NCBI GenBank assembly: GCA_017427385.1
Contig: JAFRSW010000001.1
Location: 17,762 to 81,761, forward strand
Reading direction: 5' to 3'
From: Bacteroidales bacterium
GTDB taxonomy: Bacteria; Bacteroidota; Bacteroidia; Bacteroidales; UBA932
DNA length: 64,000 bases
Under the pieces are notes generated by a model. The model did no database searches and was not told where the DNA came from. It saw nothing but the letters and a program-made list of their open reading frames with translations. This document shows positions 35,905 to 42,749 of the stretch, one piece after another; within the stretch, counting starts at the first letter, position 1, and every line of letters begins with the position of its first letter. The position numbers and the translations under genes were made by a program.

Positions 35905-37117
35905 CCGCAGCCATGCAGACGGCGTTGTTTTTCATGTAAAACTTTGCGCTCCGGGGCATACCCTTCAGCGCTCCGGTGCGCACGGCATCGCCCCAGGCGG
36001 CTATATCGTCGGCAGAGCCGAACAGCGTCCAGCCATCGCGAACAGCCGTGCAGGAATCATCCGCGATGCGGAAGGCTTCTCCGAATATGGCGGGGATAAA
36101 GCCCGGATAAGGGTTTTCCGCCACGTCGCCCTTGCGTTTGTGGCCACTGCGAAGAAGCAGCACTTCGTGGGATTCCCAGCGCACCAGGGCGATTTCGCGG
36201 GGGGCCATCTCCGCCAGCCAGGCGTCGGGGCTCTTGCCGAAGCGCTTCTTAAGCCCCGCGAGGCGGCCTTTGTACTTCGACAGTTCCGCCCGGGCATCCA
36301 GGCAATCCTTCCAGGCCTCGCTATACTGCTTCCAGTCTTTCAGGGGCAGGTCCACTATGTAATGTGCCGTATCCGGCACCGCCAAGGCGAGTTTGCTCTC
36401 CCCCGCCGGCAGCCCGCCGAACATCTCAGCAAGGTACTTGCGCTTGCCTCCGGTGAAGCATTGTACAGTAATACCCCGACGGCTCAAGTCCCTGAAACTC
36501 AGCACAGTCCACTGGGAGGCACCGCTCACGAACTTTACCATCTCCCGGCGTTCCACCTGACCCTTCAGCATCTTTGCCGGCAGCCAGCGTCCTGCGCTCT
36601 TGTTTTTGAGGATGATGTTGCCGGCCGTGCCGTCGGCAAGTGCGGACGCTCCCGCGAAATCCGCCGCATCCAGCACGGACGCCCCGGATTCGATGTGCAT
36701 CAGGGCCTCGTCGATGGCGGCCCTGGACGGGCTGAGCAGCACTGCCGCCCGTTTGGGAAGCAGGTCGGCGGTGTAGAGGGGATTCAGTTTCAGCTCCTCC
36801 GCCTGTTGCAGCACCTTGCGCACTGCGGCAGACGTGTCAGCGCCCGCGCGGCCCGCATCCACCGCCAGGAGGGGAATCAGCCCTGCACTGTAATCGTAGG
36901 AGAGGATCATCTCCTCATCCCCCAGACGGCCATAATCCAACTGCCTGAATACCGATGTGGAGTCCAGGAGGAACTCCAGCGCCGGCTCACACCTGTTGAA
37001 ATGCATCACCGCAACCGCCCTGGAAGGGACGGTGCGCAGCAAAGCAGACTCCTCAGGCGCCTGAACGCGGGCACAGGAGACCAGAAGTACGGCGGCGATT
37101 ATAGGTGCAGTTTTCAT
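35873..37117 (-). CDS. Hypothetical lipoprotein, first gene of a five-gene series
   Basis: The product has 414 residues. The short lipoprotein signal ends LLVSC (Cys15). No known domain is visible. Hydrophobic beta segments alternate with charged helices, and a Lys/Arg-rich stretch lies at about 275-300. DUF3352-like adhesion/substrate-type proteins have a similar layout, but this is only an impression. A minus-strand TATATTTG box (37126-37133) lies 8 nt before the ATG. Its stop lies inside the start of the acyl-CoA synthetase gene. Confidence 0.7.
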   Translation of the reverse strand: MKTAPIIAAVLLVSCARVQAPEESALLRTVPSRAVAVMHFNRCEPALEFLLDSTSVFRQLDYGRLGDEEMILSYDYSAGLIPLLAVDAGRAGADTSAAVRKVLQQAEELKLNPLYTADLLPKRAAVLLSPSRAAIDEALMHIESGASVLDAADFAGASALADGTAGNIILKNKSAGRWLPAKMLKGQVERREMVKFVSGASQWTVLSFRDLSRRGITVQCFTGGKRKYLAEMFGGLPAGESKLALAVPDTAHYIVDLPLKDWKQYSEAWKDCLDARAELSKYKGRLAGLKKRFGKSPDAWLAEMAPREIALVRWESHEVLLLRSGHKRKGDVAENPYPGFIPAIFGEAFRIADDSCTAVRDGWTLFGSADDIAAWGDAVRTGALKGMPRSAKFYMKNNAVCMAADGKNISMDVN

Positions 37118-37125
37118 ATAACTTA

Positions 37126-37155
37126 CAAATATACGAAGTATTTTTTCTAAATTTG
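37126..37155. promoter_or_regulatory. Divergent promoter boxes (lipoprotein operon / Omp85-like)
   Basis: Minus-strand TATATTTG (37126-37133), 8 nt before ATG 37117. Plus-strand TAAATTTG (37148-37155), 25 nt before ATG 37181. Confidence 0.55.
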
Positions 37156-37180
37156 TATGTTAAATCATTAACACTATTTC

Positions 37181-38551
37181 ATGAAAAGGATTATCACTAT
37201 CATTCTTCTCTGCGCGGCAGCGTTTTCTGCATCTGCACAGGGAGAAGTCGCCAAAACCGGTCTGAACTTCGGCCCCCTCCCCGCAATAGGCTATTCTTCA
37301 GACCTCGGATGGCACTATGGCGCGCTGTCCGACATCTATTGGTATGGTGACGGCTCGACATATCCCGAATACGTGTGGAAGGCCAATGTGGAGATTTCCA
37401 AGTATTCAAAGGGCAACACCGTTCTGCATAGCTTCTTCGACAGCAAGTATCTGGTGCCCGGTATCCGCATCTCCGGAGCCATCTCCTGGTTCGGAAACAA
37501 AACCACGAGTTTCTACGGTTTCAACGGAGCCAATTCGGTTTATGTGCCGGCGCTCGACAGGATCACCGCCGACAGCAAGGATTTCGGATATTTCCCCGAA
37601 GGACAGGGCTTCTACCTCATGCGCCGCGATATTTTCCGCATCCAGACCTGCTTGCAGGGCGAGATCGGCGGCAACTGGGGCTGGGCCGGAGGCATCACCT
37701 ACTGGAACATCAAGACCGGACATGCCGAGAACAAGGGCCTGAGCGGAGATATATTCGATGTCTCGCTATACGACCTCTATGTCAAGAACGGCATCATTCC
37801 CGAAGCCGAGAAGAATGGCGGGCAGCACCTCGAATTCAAGGCCGGCGTAGTCTATGACACCCGCGACCACGAGAACAATCCTACGCGCGGCACCAACCTC
37901 GAGGTCTACATGTTCGGCTCTCCCGACATCATCTCGAAGCATAACAATTCCTACCTCAAGCTGGCCGTCCACTTCAAGCAGTTCTTCCCTGTCATCCAGG
38001 ATAAACTCACCTTCGGCGCCCACCTGGCATTCCAGGGGCTGATTGCAGGAAATGCTCCTTACTACATGCTCCAGACCATCCAGAGCATCAACATGAAGCA
38101 GATCAACACCGAAGGCCTGGGATCCACCTGCACCCTCCGAGGCACCATCAACAACCGCCTGCAGGGCAACAGCTACGCATGGGCGAACACGGAGTTCCGC
38201 TGGAGCTTTGCAAAGTTCCGCTGGATCAACCAGAACTGGACTCTTGCCACCAACCCGTTCTTCGACATGGGTATGATCGTGAAGCCTTATAATGCCGACG
38301 CCATGAAGAAACTCGCCACGGACATCTCTTCCGTGAGCATCGTGACCGACAAGGGCAACAACACTACCACCAACTACCTGGCAAAAGACTTCTACAACGA
38401 TGTTGAGCAGAAACTCCACTTCAGCGCCGGTATCGGCCTGCATGTGATCATGAACCAGAACTTCAACATCAACTTCGAATTCGGTAAGTGCCTGGACCCC
38501 AACGACGGCACCGGACTTGGTATCAACATCGGCCTCAACTACATCTTCTAA
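37181..38551 (+). CDS. BamA/TamA-like outer-membrane beta-barrel protein
   Basis: The product has 456 residues. It has a cleavable signal peptide (MKRIITIILLCAAAFSASAQ) and then a barrel-like pattern of amphipathic strands without POTRA domains. Segments FKAGVVYDTRDHENNPTRGTN and CTLRGTINNRLQGNSYAWAN resemble the Omp85 barrel, and the protein ends in a Phe (LNYIF), typical of outer-membrane barrels. It may act in lipid or protein insertion, or as a surface antigen. The phosphatase-like gene follows after 1 nt. Confidence 0.8.
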   Translation: MKRIITIILLCAAAFSASAQGEVAKTGLNFGPLPAIGYSSDLGWHYGALSDIYWYGDGSTYPEYVWKANVEISKYSKGNTVLHSFFDSKYLVPGIRISGAISWFGNKTTSFYGFNGANSVYVPALDRITADSKDFGYFPEGQGFYLMRRDIFRIQTCLQGEIGGNWGWAGGITYWNIKTGHAENKGLSGDIFDVSLYDLYVKNGIIPEAEKNGGQHLEFKAGVVYDTRDHENNPTRGTNLEVYMFGSPDIISKHNNSYLKLAVHFKQFFPVIQDKLTFGAHLAFQGLIAGNAPYYMLQTIQSINMKQINTEGLGSTCTLRGTINNRLQGNSYAWANTEFRWSFAKFRWINQNWTLATNPFFDMGMIVKPYNADAMKKLATDISSVSIVTDKGNNTTTNYLAKDFYNDVEQKLHFSAGIGLHVIMNQNFNINFEFGKCLDPNDGTGLGINIGLNYIF

Positions 38552-38552
38552 T

Positions 38553-39470
38553 ATGAAAAGACTAGCTCTCCTGCTGATCGCCCTTTGCTGCATCAGCGCC
38601 CTGGACTCCGACGCGGCCCGCAAGAAGGCCAAGCATGTTGTGATGATCGGCATAGACGGATGGGCCGCCGAAGGCATACGCCAGGCGGACATGTCCGAAC
38701 TGCCCAACATCAAGTTTCTCATGGACAACGGCAGCTGGACCCTCACCAAGCGTTCGGCCATGCCTTCCGCATCCGCTATCAACTGGGCCACCATGTTCAT
38801 GGGCATACCCACCGAGATGCACGGATTCGACAAGTGGAATTCCACCCACGGCACCATCCCCTCCACTTCGGACAACGGCCACGGCATTCCTCCCACCATC
38901 TACACCATCCTCCGCGAGCAGTTCCCGAATGCAGAGATGGGAATAGTGTACGACTGGAACGGCGTGGGCGCGGTATGCGACACCAATGCGGTGAACTACA
39001 ACTACTACATCGGCACATACGGCAGCAACAACATCCCCGTGGAAGAGTACACCAAACTGGCAGTGAACTACATTAAGGAGAAGAAGCCTTTCTTCTTCAC
39101 CTTCTACTACGGCATACTGGACCATGTGGGCCACTCCAAAGGCTGGTACAGCCCCGAATACATGGAATGCCAGAGGACTCTGGACAAGGGCGTCGGCATG
39201 ATCATACAGGCCATCAAGGATGCCGGTATCATGGACGACACGGTGATCATCATGTCTGCCGACCATGGCGGAAAGGGCAAGGGCCACGGCAAGTTCACCC
39301 TGCTGGAGCTCGAAACCCCCTTCATCGTCTATGGCAAGAAGATCAAGGCCGGTTACGAAGTGACCGCACCCATGATGCAGTACGACACCGCGGCCATCAT
39401 TGCAGACATCCTCGGAGCAAAGATCCCCGAAGACTGGCGCGGCAAGGCTTTCAAGCAGATTTACAAGTAG
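38553..39470 (+). CDS. Secreted alkaline-phosphatase-superfamily protein (nucleotide pyrophosphatase/phosphodiesterase-like)
   Basis: The product has 305 residues. The signal peptide is MKRLALLLIALCCISALDSDA. The fold starts with HVVMIGIDGWAAEG, which supplies the first metal-binding Asp; the nucleophile is probably in SASAINWATMFMG; the second metal site is in GILDHVGHSKG and IIMSADHGGKGKGHG. It probably hydrolyses phosphodiester or phosphomonoester bonds in the periplasm. It is 1 nt after the barrel gene, and its stop abuts the convergent regulator's stop with no gap. Confidence 0.87.
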   Translation: MKRLALLLIALCCISALDSDAARKKAKHVVMIGIDGWAAEGIRQADMSELPNIKFLMDNGSWTLTKRSAMPSASAINWATMFMGIPTEMHGFDKWNSTHGTIPSTSDNGHGIPPTIYTILREQFPNAEMGIVYDWNGVGAVCDTNAVNYNYYIGTYGSNNIPVEEYTKLAVNYIKEKKPFFFTFYYGILDHVGHSKGWYSPEYMECQRTLDKGVGMIIQAIKDAGIMDDTVIIMSADHGGKGKGHGKFTLLELETPFIVYGKKIKAGYEVTAPMMQYDTAAIIADILGAKIPEDWRGKAFKQIYK

Positions 39471-40412
39471 TTATTTACCATACGCGGCAGGAGCGACTCC
39501 AAAGTACTCCTTGAATGCGCTGGAAAAATAGGAGGCTGAAGAAAAGCCGCATCTGGAAGCGATCTCGCTGATGCTTGCAGATCCCTCCTTCAGCATTCCG
39601 GCAGCAAGATCCATCCTCATCTTTTTGATAATATCAGATGGGGATGGACTGTTTTCTGCCTTAAGCTTGCGGTTCAGATGCACGCGGCTCATGCCGAGGG
39701 CGGCAGCCACATCTTCCACTCCGAAGTCCGGATTTGTGAAGTTTGCCTTTATGATTTCCAGCACTTTGGCGGCAAACTCACCGTCGCTTACGCGCGGGCG
39801 GGATTCCTCCGGCTTTTCTGCCGGCGCGGTTGTTTTGGCAAGACGCGGGCTGATTTCAGCCGGTTTTTCTGCCGGCGCGGCTGATTTGGCTGGAACAACG
39901 GGGTCCGGAAGAGGCGAGGTAACAGCTTTGTCAGCAATTGGCTGCGTTGCGGGAACGGCAGGTGATTTTGTAACATTGCGCCTGTTCCTGAGAAATTGCC
40001 AGATGAACAAAGCAAAGAACAGAATCGCAAGTGCCGGCATCCACCACGAGCCATACCAAGGGCGCTGGAGCGGCTCCAGAGCAGGCTTCTCCACAACGGT
40101 TTCTTCTTTTGTAACAGGTGCAGACAGGGCATCAGCCACACTTTGAGGCAGCCCGGTCTGCTTTACAAAACCGGAAAAAGAGGTGTAAGAATAAACGGCG
40201 CCTTCTGCGTCTTTTATCCATAGAACACCCTCATTATCAAAGGATAGGGCAACAACATTGTTGCATGCAAAGTCCCCCTTTTCGACTGAGTAATTGAAAG
40301 CTTTGCCATTCTTCCCCACCCGCACGAGCCCGCGGGCGGAAGTTGCAATCCACATTGAGCTGTCTGCAGGGCTGACAGTTGTGGCATTTACTGATTGCGT
40401 TTCTGTTACCAT
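39471..40412 (-). CDS. Membrane-bound AraC-family regulator with short propeller-like N-terminus
   Basis: The product has 313 residues. The N-terminal part (about 1-80) has two Reg_prop-like repeats (MWIATSARGLVRV and GVLWIKDAEGAVYSY) as in hybrid two-component sensors. One TM helix follows (123-141), then a Pro/Ala/Lys linker with repeated PAEKPAEISPRLAK-like units, and a C-terminal AraC HTH (about 215-313, with SRVHLNRKLKAEN and SEIASRCGFSSASYFSSAFKEYFG). No histidine kinase or receiver domain is present, and no signal peptide is visible. ATG 40412 lies 4 nt after a TATTTTTG box. A candidate small RNA is transcribed divergently from it. Confidence 0.8.
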   Translation of the reverse strand: MVTETQSVNATTVSPADSSMWIATSARGLVRVGKNGKAFNYSVEKGDFACNNVVALSFDNEGVLWIKDAEGAVYSYTSFSGFVKQTGLPQSVADALSAPVTKEETVVEKPALEPLQRPWYGSWWMPALAILFFALFIWQFLRNRRNVTKSPAVPATQPIADKAVTSPLPDPVVPAKSAAPAEKPAEISPRLAKTTAPAEKPEESRPRVSDGEFAAKVLEIIKANFTNPDFGVEDVAAALGMSRVHLNRKLKAENSPSPSDIIKKMRMDLAAGMLKEGSASISEIASRCGFSSASYFSSAFKEYFGVAPAAYGK

Positions 40413-40416
40413 GTTA

Positions 40417-40424
40417 CAAAAATA
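40417..40424 (-). promoter_or_regulatory. -7 box of the AraC-type regulator
   Basis: TATTTTTG on the minus strand, 4 nt from ATG 40412; predicts a leaderless mRNA. Confidence 0.5.
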
Positions 40425-40499
40425 AATTATTATTTTCAAAAACGCAAGATGCCGGGCAAATCATTACCCATCCCACAGAGCGCCAGCAATACGACTGGT

Positions 40500-40530
40500 T
40501 TTGTGGTTTAGATAATAATTGCTACCTTTG
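40500..40530 (+). promoter_or_regulatory. Consensus promoter of a small RNA
   Basis: TTTG (40500-40503), a 19-nt spacer and TACCTTTG (40523-40530). This exactly matches the Bacteroidetes -33/-7 consensus, with no open reading frame downstream. Confidence 0.75.
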
Positions 40531-40535
40531 TGACG

Positions 40536-40670
40536 AGATAATAAAACGTGGTACGGATGAGGTAATTCGCTAAGTGCAAAGTCCCCGCCTCGAGCCTCAC
40601 CGAAAGGTAAACATCCACCACGTAGTCTTGGGGCAAAATTAACAGGAGATCATTTGGCCTCCTGCTTTTT
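40536..40670 (+). ncRNA. Candidate structured small RNA of about 135 nt
   Basis: The RNA lies between a consensus promoter and an intrinsic terminator and has no plausible ORF. The closing stem is ACGTGGT (40546-40552) with ACCACGT (40617-40623), extended after a 2-nt bulge by GGATG (40555-40559) with CATCC (40612-40616). Inside, TGAGG (40558-40562) can alternatively pair with CCTCA (40595-40599), and ACC-GAAA-GGT (40599-40608) makes a GNRA-capped hairpin. The mostly unpaired middle contains TGCAAAGTCCCC (40575-40586), a perfect 12-nt complement to the mRNA of the neighbouring AraC-type regulator. I do not recognise a known RNA family; it does not show SRP, 6S, tmRNA or RNase P signatures. 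Confidence 0.65.
40643..40670 (+). terminator. Terminator of the small RNA
   Basis: CAGGAG (40643-40648) and CTCCTG (40659-40664) with a 10-nt loop, followed by CTTTTTT. It overlaps the last codons of the convergent membrane-protein gene. Confidence 0.8.
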
Positions 40671-41429
40671 TAGAAACTCCTCCTTGACATCTTTCGAAAA
40701 TGTATCTGGCCCTGCGGCGCCACCACGAAACATGAAGGCCACATGGTCGTTATAAGGAATCAGGTGATAGTCGGACAGTGCTTCCTGACGTTGTTCGTCA
40801 TTCATCGGGGATAAATAAACCCTATATAAATACATCCCCATCCCAACACGCTTGTATCCAATATTGCAATACTCAGGGAAATGTGTTTCAATCCGTATGC
40901 ATCCTATGTCCTTAAGTTTTTTCTTTATAGATTGAAGCTCTTCTTCATCCAGGCCCACCTCACTCATTAACACTGTTTTAAGTGAATCAGAAACGTTCCA
41001 ACCACCATTTTTAGCCGTGTGGAATGACGTCACTTTGCCATGCCCAAATTCGAGCAACATAGTCTGCCCTTCATTTAAAGCGGCTTGGGTAAAAGCCACC
41101 AATTCTTCTATTCCCGCTCCTTGTTTTTCATAATGCCTGGCCATTTTATCCGGATTGCATTTCTTGGCAGGTACCGTGAGAAGCAGAAACCCCAGAATAG
41201 CAACTACAATAACACCGGTATAAATAGAAATCGCTGTTTTATGGGATCCTCCTATCACCACCAGACTACGGAGAATGGCGACTATGGCCCAAATAACCAT
41301 TGCCACTACAAACCACCGCAATAACAGTAGCAACCACATGCCCGCATATGGTTGCAGATACAGGAGCAGCAGAAATATGGCCAATACTGATAACGGAATA
41401 TAATGCCACCAGTAATGATCGATCTTCAT
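40650..41429 (-). CDS. Hypothetical membrane protein, AT-rich gene
   Basis: The product has 259 residues. Three hydrophobic helices are predicted in the N-terminal third (about 10-30, 33-55, 65-88), followed by a soluble domain of about 165 residues with helices and mixed strands (LDEEELQSIKKKLKDIGC, YKRVGMGMYLYRVYLS). No family is recognised. I use ATG 41429 because a TATCTTTG box (41457-41464) overlaps the upstream in-frame ATG. The gene is more AT-rich than its neighbours and lies between a small RNA and a palindrome array, so it may be part of an acquired island. Confidence 0.7.
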   Translation of the reverse strand: MKIDHYWWHYIPLSVLAIFLLLLYLQPYAGMWLLLLLRWFVVAMVIWAIVAILRSLVVIGGSHKTAISIYTGVIVVAILGFLLLTVPAKKCNPDKMARHYEKQGAGIEELVAFTQAALNEGQTMLLEFGHGKVTSFHTAKNGGWNVSDSLKTVLMSEVGLDEEELQSIKKKLKDIGCIRIETHFPEYCNIGYKRVGMGMYLYRVYLSPMNDEQRQEALSDYHLIPYNDHVAFMFRGGAAGPDTFSKDVKEEFLKKQEAK

Positions 41430-41456
41430 AACAGGATTATTTCTTTGGTTTCCAAA

Positions 41457-41464
41457 CAAAGATA
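41457..41464 (-). promoter_or_regulatory. -7 box of the membrane-protein gene
   Basis: TATCTTTG on the minus strand, 27 nt before ATG 41429. Confidence 0.5.
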
Positions 41465-41583
41465 CTACTTTTTCCCAGAAAACGATGCGAATGCTGGTCC
41501 GCGCCGGGTAAGGTCCAATTTCATGCCGGGGACCTTACCGGCATTTCGGCCTCCCAGGCACTTCCAGCGGGTAAGGCAACGCA

Positions 41584-41672
41584 TTTCATCCACAAAATAG
41601 CCCCCAAAATGTGGATGAAAGGCCAAAAACCATCACTTCATCCACAAATAACGGCCTAAAACGTGGCTGAAG
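41584..41672. repeat. Two tandem 37-bp palindromes
   Basis: Unit 1 (41584-41620) is TTTCATCCACA, 15 nt, TGTGGATGAAA, a perfect 11-bp inverted repeat. Unit 2 (41636-41672) is CTTCATCCACA, 15 nt, CGTGGCTGAAG, with two mismatches. Period 52 nt. They resemble repetitive extragenic palindromes. Confidence 0.8.
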
Positions 41673-41694
41673 AGCGGCCCGAGAGGAGATGCAG

Positions 41695-41873
41695 GGCTCT
41701 CTGAGCCGTCAGGCGAACCGCCGAAGGCACGCCTCAGCGTGCCCGGCGATGCGGGTATTTTGCCAGGGCAAAATACGGGAGCAAGGAGCCGCGGGGGTTT
41801 TGGGGGCAGGGCCCCCACAGAAGGACATTAGGGGCAGAGCCCCTAATAGGACAATCGGGCGGCACAGCCGCCC
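41695..41873. repeat. Array of six different short-loop palindromes
   Basis: In order: GGCTC-TCT-GAGCC (41695-41707), GGCG-AAC-CGCC (41712-41722), GGCACGC-CTCA-GCGTGCC (41726-41743), TATTTTGCC-AG-GGCAAAATA (41756-41775), TGGGGGC-AGG-GCCCCCA (41801-41817) and ATTAGGGGC-AGA-GCCCCTAAT (41827-41847). A seventh, GGGCGGC-ACA-GCCGCCC, lies at 41857-41873. Loops are 2-4 nt and all stems are perfect, but the stem sequences differ. No coding sequence is supported here. Confidence 0.8.
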
Positions 41874-41874
41874 A

Positions 41875-41945
41875 GATTCCTGTAGAGGCGTTAAACGAAA
41901 ATGCCAGCCGCTTGGCTGGCAATTTTCGTAGCCTCTACAGGAATC
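41875..41945. repeat. 71-bp palindrome carrying an inverted copy of the tRNA-Arg 3' end
   Basis: GATTCCTGTAGAGGC (41875-41889) is the exact inverted copy of 41931-41945, which belongs to the T arm and acceptor stem of tRNA-Arg. The terminator palindrome (41895-41929) sits between the arms. Confidence 0.85.
41895..41929 (-). terminator. Terminator after the rpmF-tRNA-Arg operon
   Basis: TGCCAGCC and GGCTGGCA with loop AAGC, flanked by ACGAAAA and TTTTCGT, a nearly perfect 35-bp palindrome. It starts at the tRNA 3' end and could work in both directions. Confidence 0.85.
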
Positions 41946-42000
41946 GAACCTGTATTTAAGGTTTAGGAAACCTCCGTTCTATCCGTTGAACTAAGAGGCC
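41929..42000 (-). tRNA. tRNA-Arg, anticodon CCT
   Basis: The gene is 72 nt long. The acceptor stem is GGCCTCT with AGAGGCT (terminal G-U pair), then discriminator A. D stem GTTC/GAAC, anticodon loop TTCCTAA (CCT), T arm ACAGG-TTCGATT-CCTGT. CCA is not encoded. It starts 8 nt after the rpmF stop, so it is probably cut out of the typA-yceD-rpmF transcript by RNase P. Confidence 0.93.
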
Positions 42001-42008
42001 CCAAGATC

Positions 42009-42191
42009 TTACTGAGCGTCCTTGACGATAATCTGACGTCCGCGGTAGTAACCGCACTCAGGACATACCCTGTGATACATTACGGTTGCGCCGCAGTTAG
42101 GGCAGGTAGCAAGGGTGGGAACAGGAGCGAAATCGTGAGTACGACGCTTGTCCCTGCGCTGCTTTGAAAGTTTGTGTTTCGGATGTGCCAT
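42009..42191 (-). CDS. rpmF: 50S ribosomal protein L32
   Basis: The product has 60 residues. It starts MAHPKHKLSKQRRDKRRTHD, as in all L32. The four zinc ligands are intact: CPNCG and CPECG. It is part of the large ribosomal subunit. It lies 21 nt after the YceD-family gene, the usual bacterial pairing, and just before tRNA-Arg. Confidence 0.98.
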   Translation of the reverse strand: MAHPKHKLSKQRRDKRRTHDFAPVPTLATCPNCGATVMYHRVCPECGYYRGRQIIVKDAQ

Positions 42192-42212
42192 TGTACTATA
42201 TTTTATTATTTG

Positions 42213-42749
42213 TTATTTCAAAATGTCCTTCAGCGCTGCAAACGGGCTCCCGGCTGCGGGTGCCGCGTCTGCAGTTTCCTCCGAACTCAGATACCGCAGG
42301 GCGTCCGGATTGCACTCCCCTTCGGGATGAACCCTTCTCATCGGCAGCGAAATGCAGGTATAGTCGTAGACGAACTGCGCGAGGTCCAGCTCCGAAGAGC
42401 CATCGGGAATCATTACGATTTCCCTGTCGCCCGCGTCGGCCGTCTCTGCATTCTCGCCGAATTTGACGCTCAGTTTGAATCCCGTATCCACGGGGAGTTC
42501 CAGCTCTTCGAGACATCTGTCGCAAAGCACTTTCACCCAGCCCGTTACAGCGGCGTCCACGCCGAAAAAGCGCGAAGCTCTTTCCACATGCACATCCACC
42601 TCGAGATCCGCATCGATAATCTCCGAGTTGCCGGAATTGCCAAAGAACTTTCCGTCGGCACGCCAGTTAAACTGTGTACCGCCTTGTGCCAATCCTATTA
42701 AGGGTATAACAAAGGGTTGCAAAGGTACAAATTTTTTTTCTATTATCAA
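42213..42749 (-). CDS. YceD/DUF177-family protein
   Basis: The product has 178 residues. The family motif VLCDRCLEELELPVD (CxxC, here CDRC) is at about 80-95, with a C-terminal segment RVHPEGECNPDALRYL. YceD proteins are linked to 23S rRNA accumulation and ribosome assembly, and are usually encoded next to rpmF as here. The start at 42749 comes from the ATGA junction with typA. A TACCTTTG sequence at 42720-42727 on the minus strand lies inside the first codons and could be an internal promoter for rpmF, or chance. Confidence 0.9.
   Translation of the reverse strand: MIIEKKFVPLQPFVIPLIGLAQGGTQFNWRADGKFFGNSGNSEIIDADLEVDVHVERASRFFGVDAAVTGWVKVLCDRCLEELELPVDTGFKLSVKFGENAETADAGDREIVMIPDGSSELDLAQFVYDYTCISLPMRRVHPEGECNPDALRYLSSEETADAAPAAGSPFAALKDILK

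Noticed and set aside
40536-40670. Candidate RNA as SRP RNA, tmRNA, 6S, hammerhead or a c-di-GMP/TPP riboswitch
   Set aside because: None of the signature sequences are present, and there is no downstream gene on the same strand for a riboswitch.
41689-41931. 80-codon plus-strand frame
   Set aside because: It runs through the palindrome array; the sequence is explained by hairpins and not by coding.
41584-41945. Palindromes as a CRISPR array
   Set aside because: The units are different, spacing is irregular, and no cas gene is nearby.
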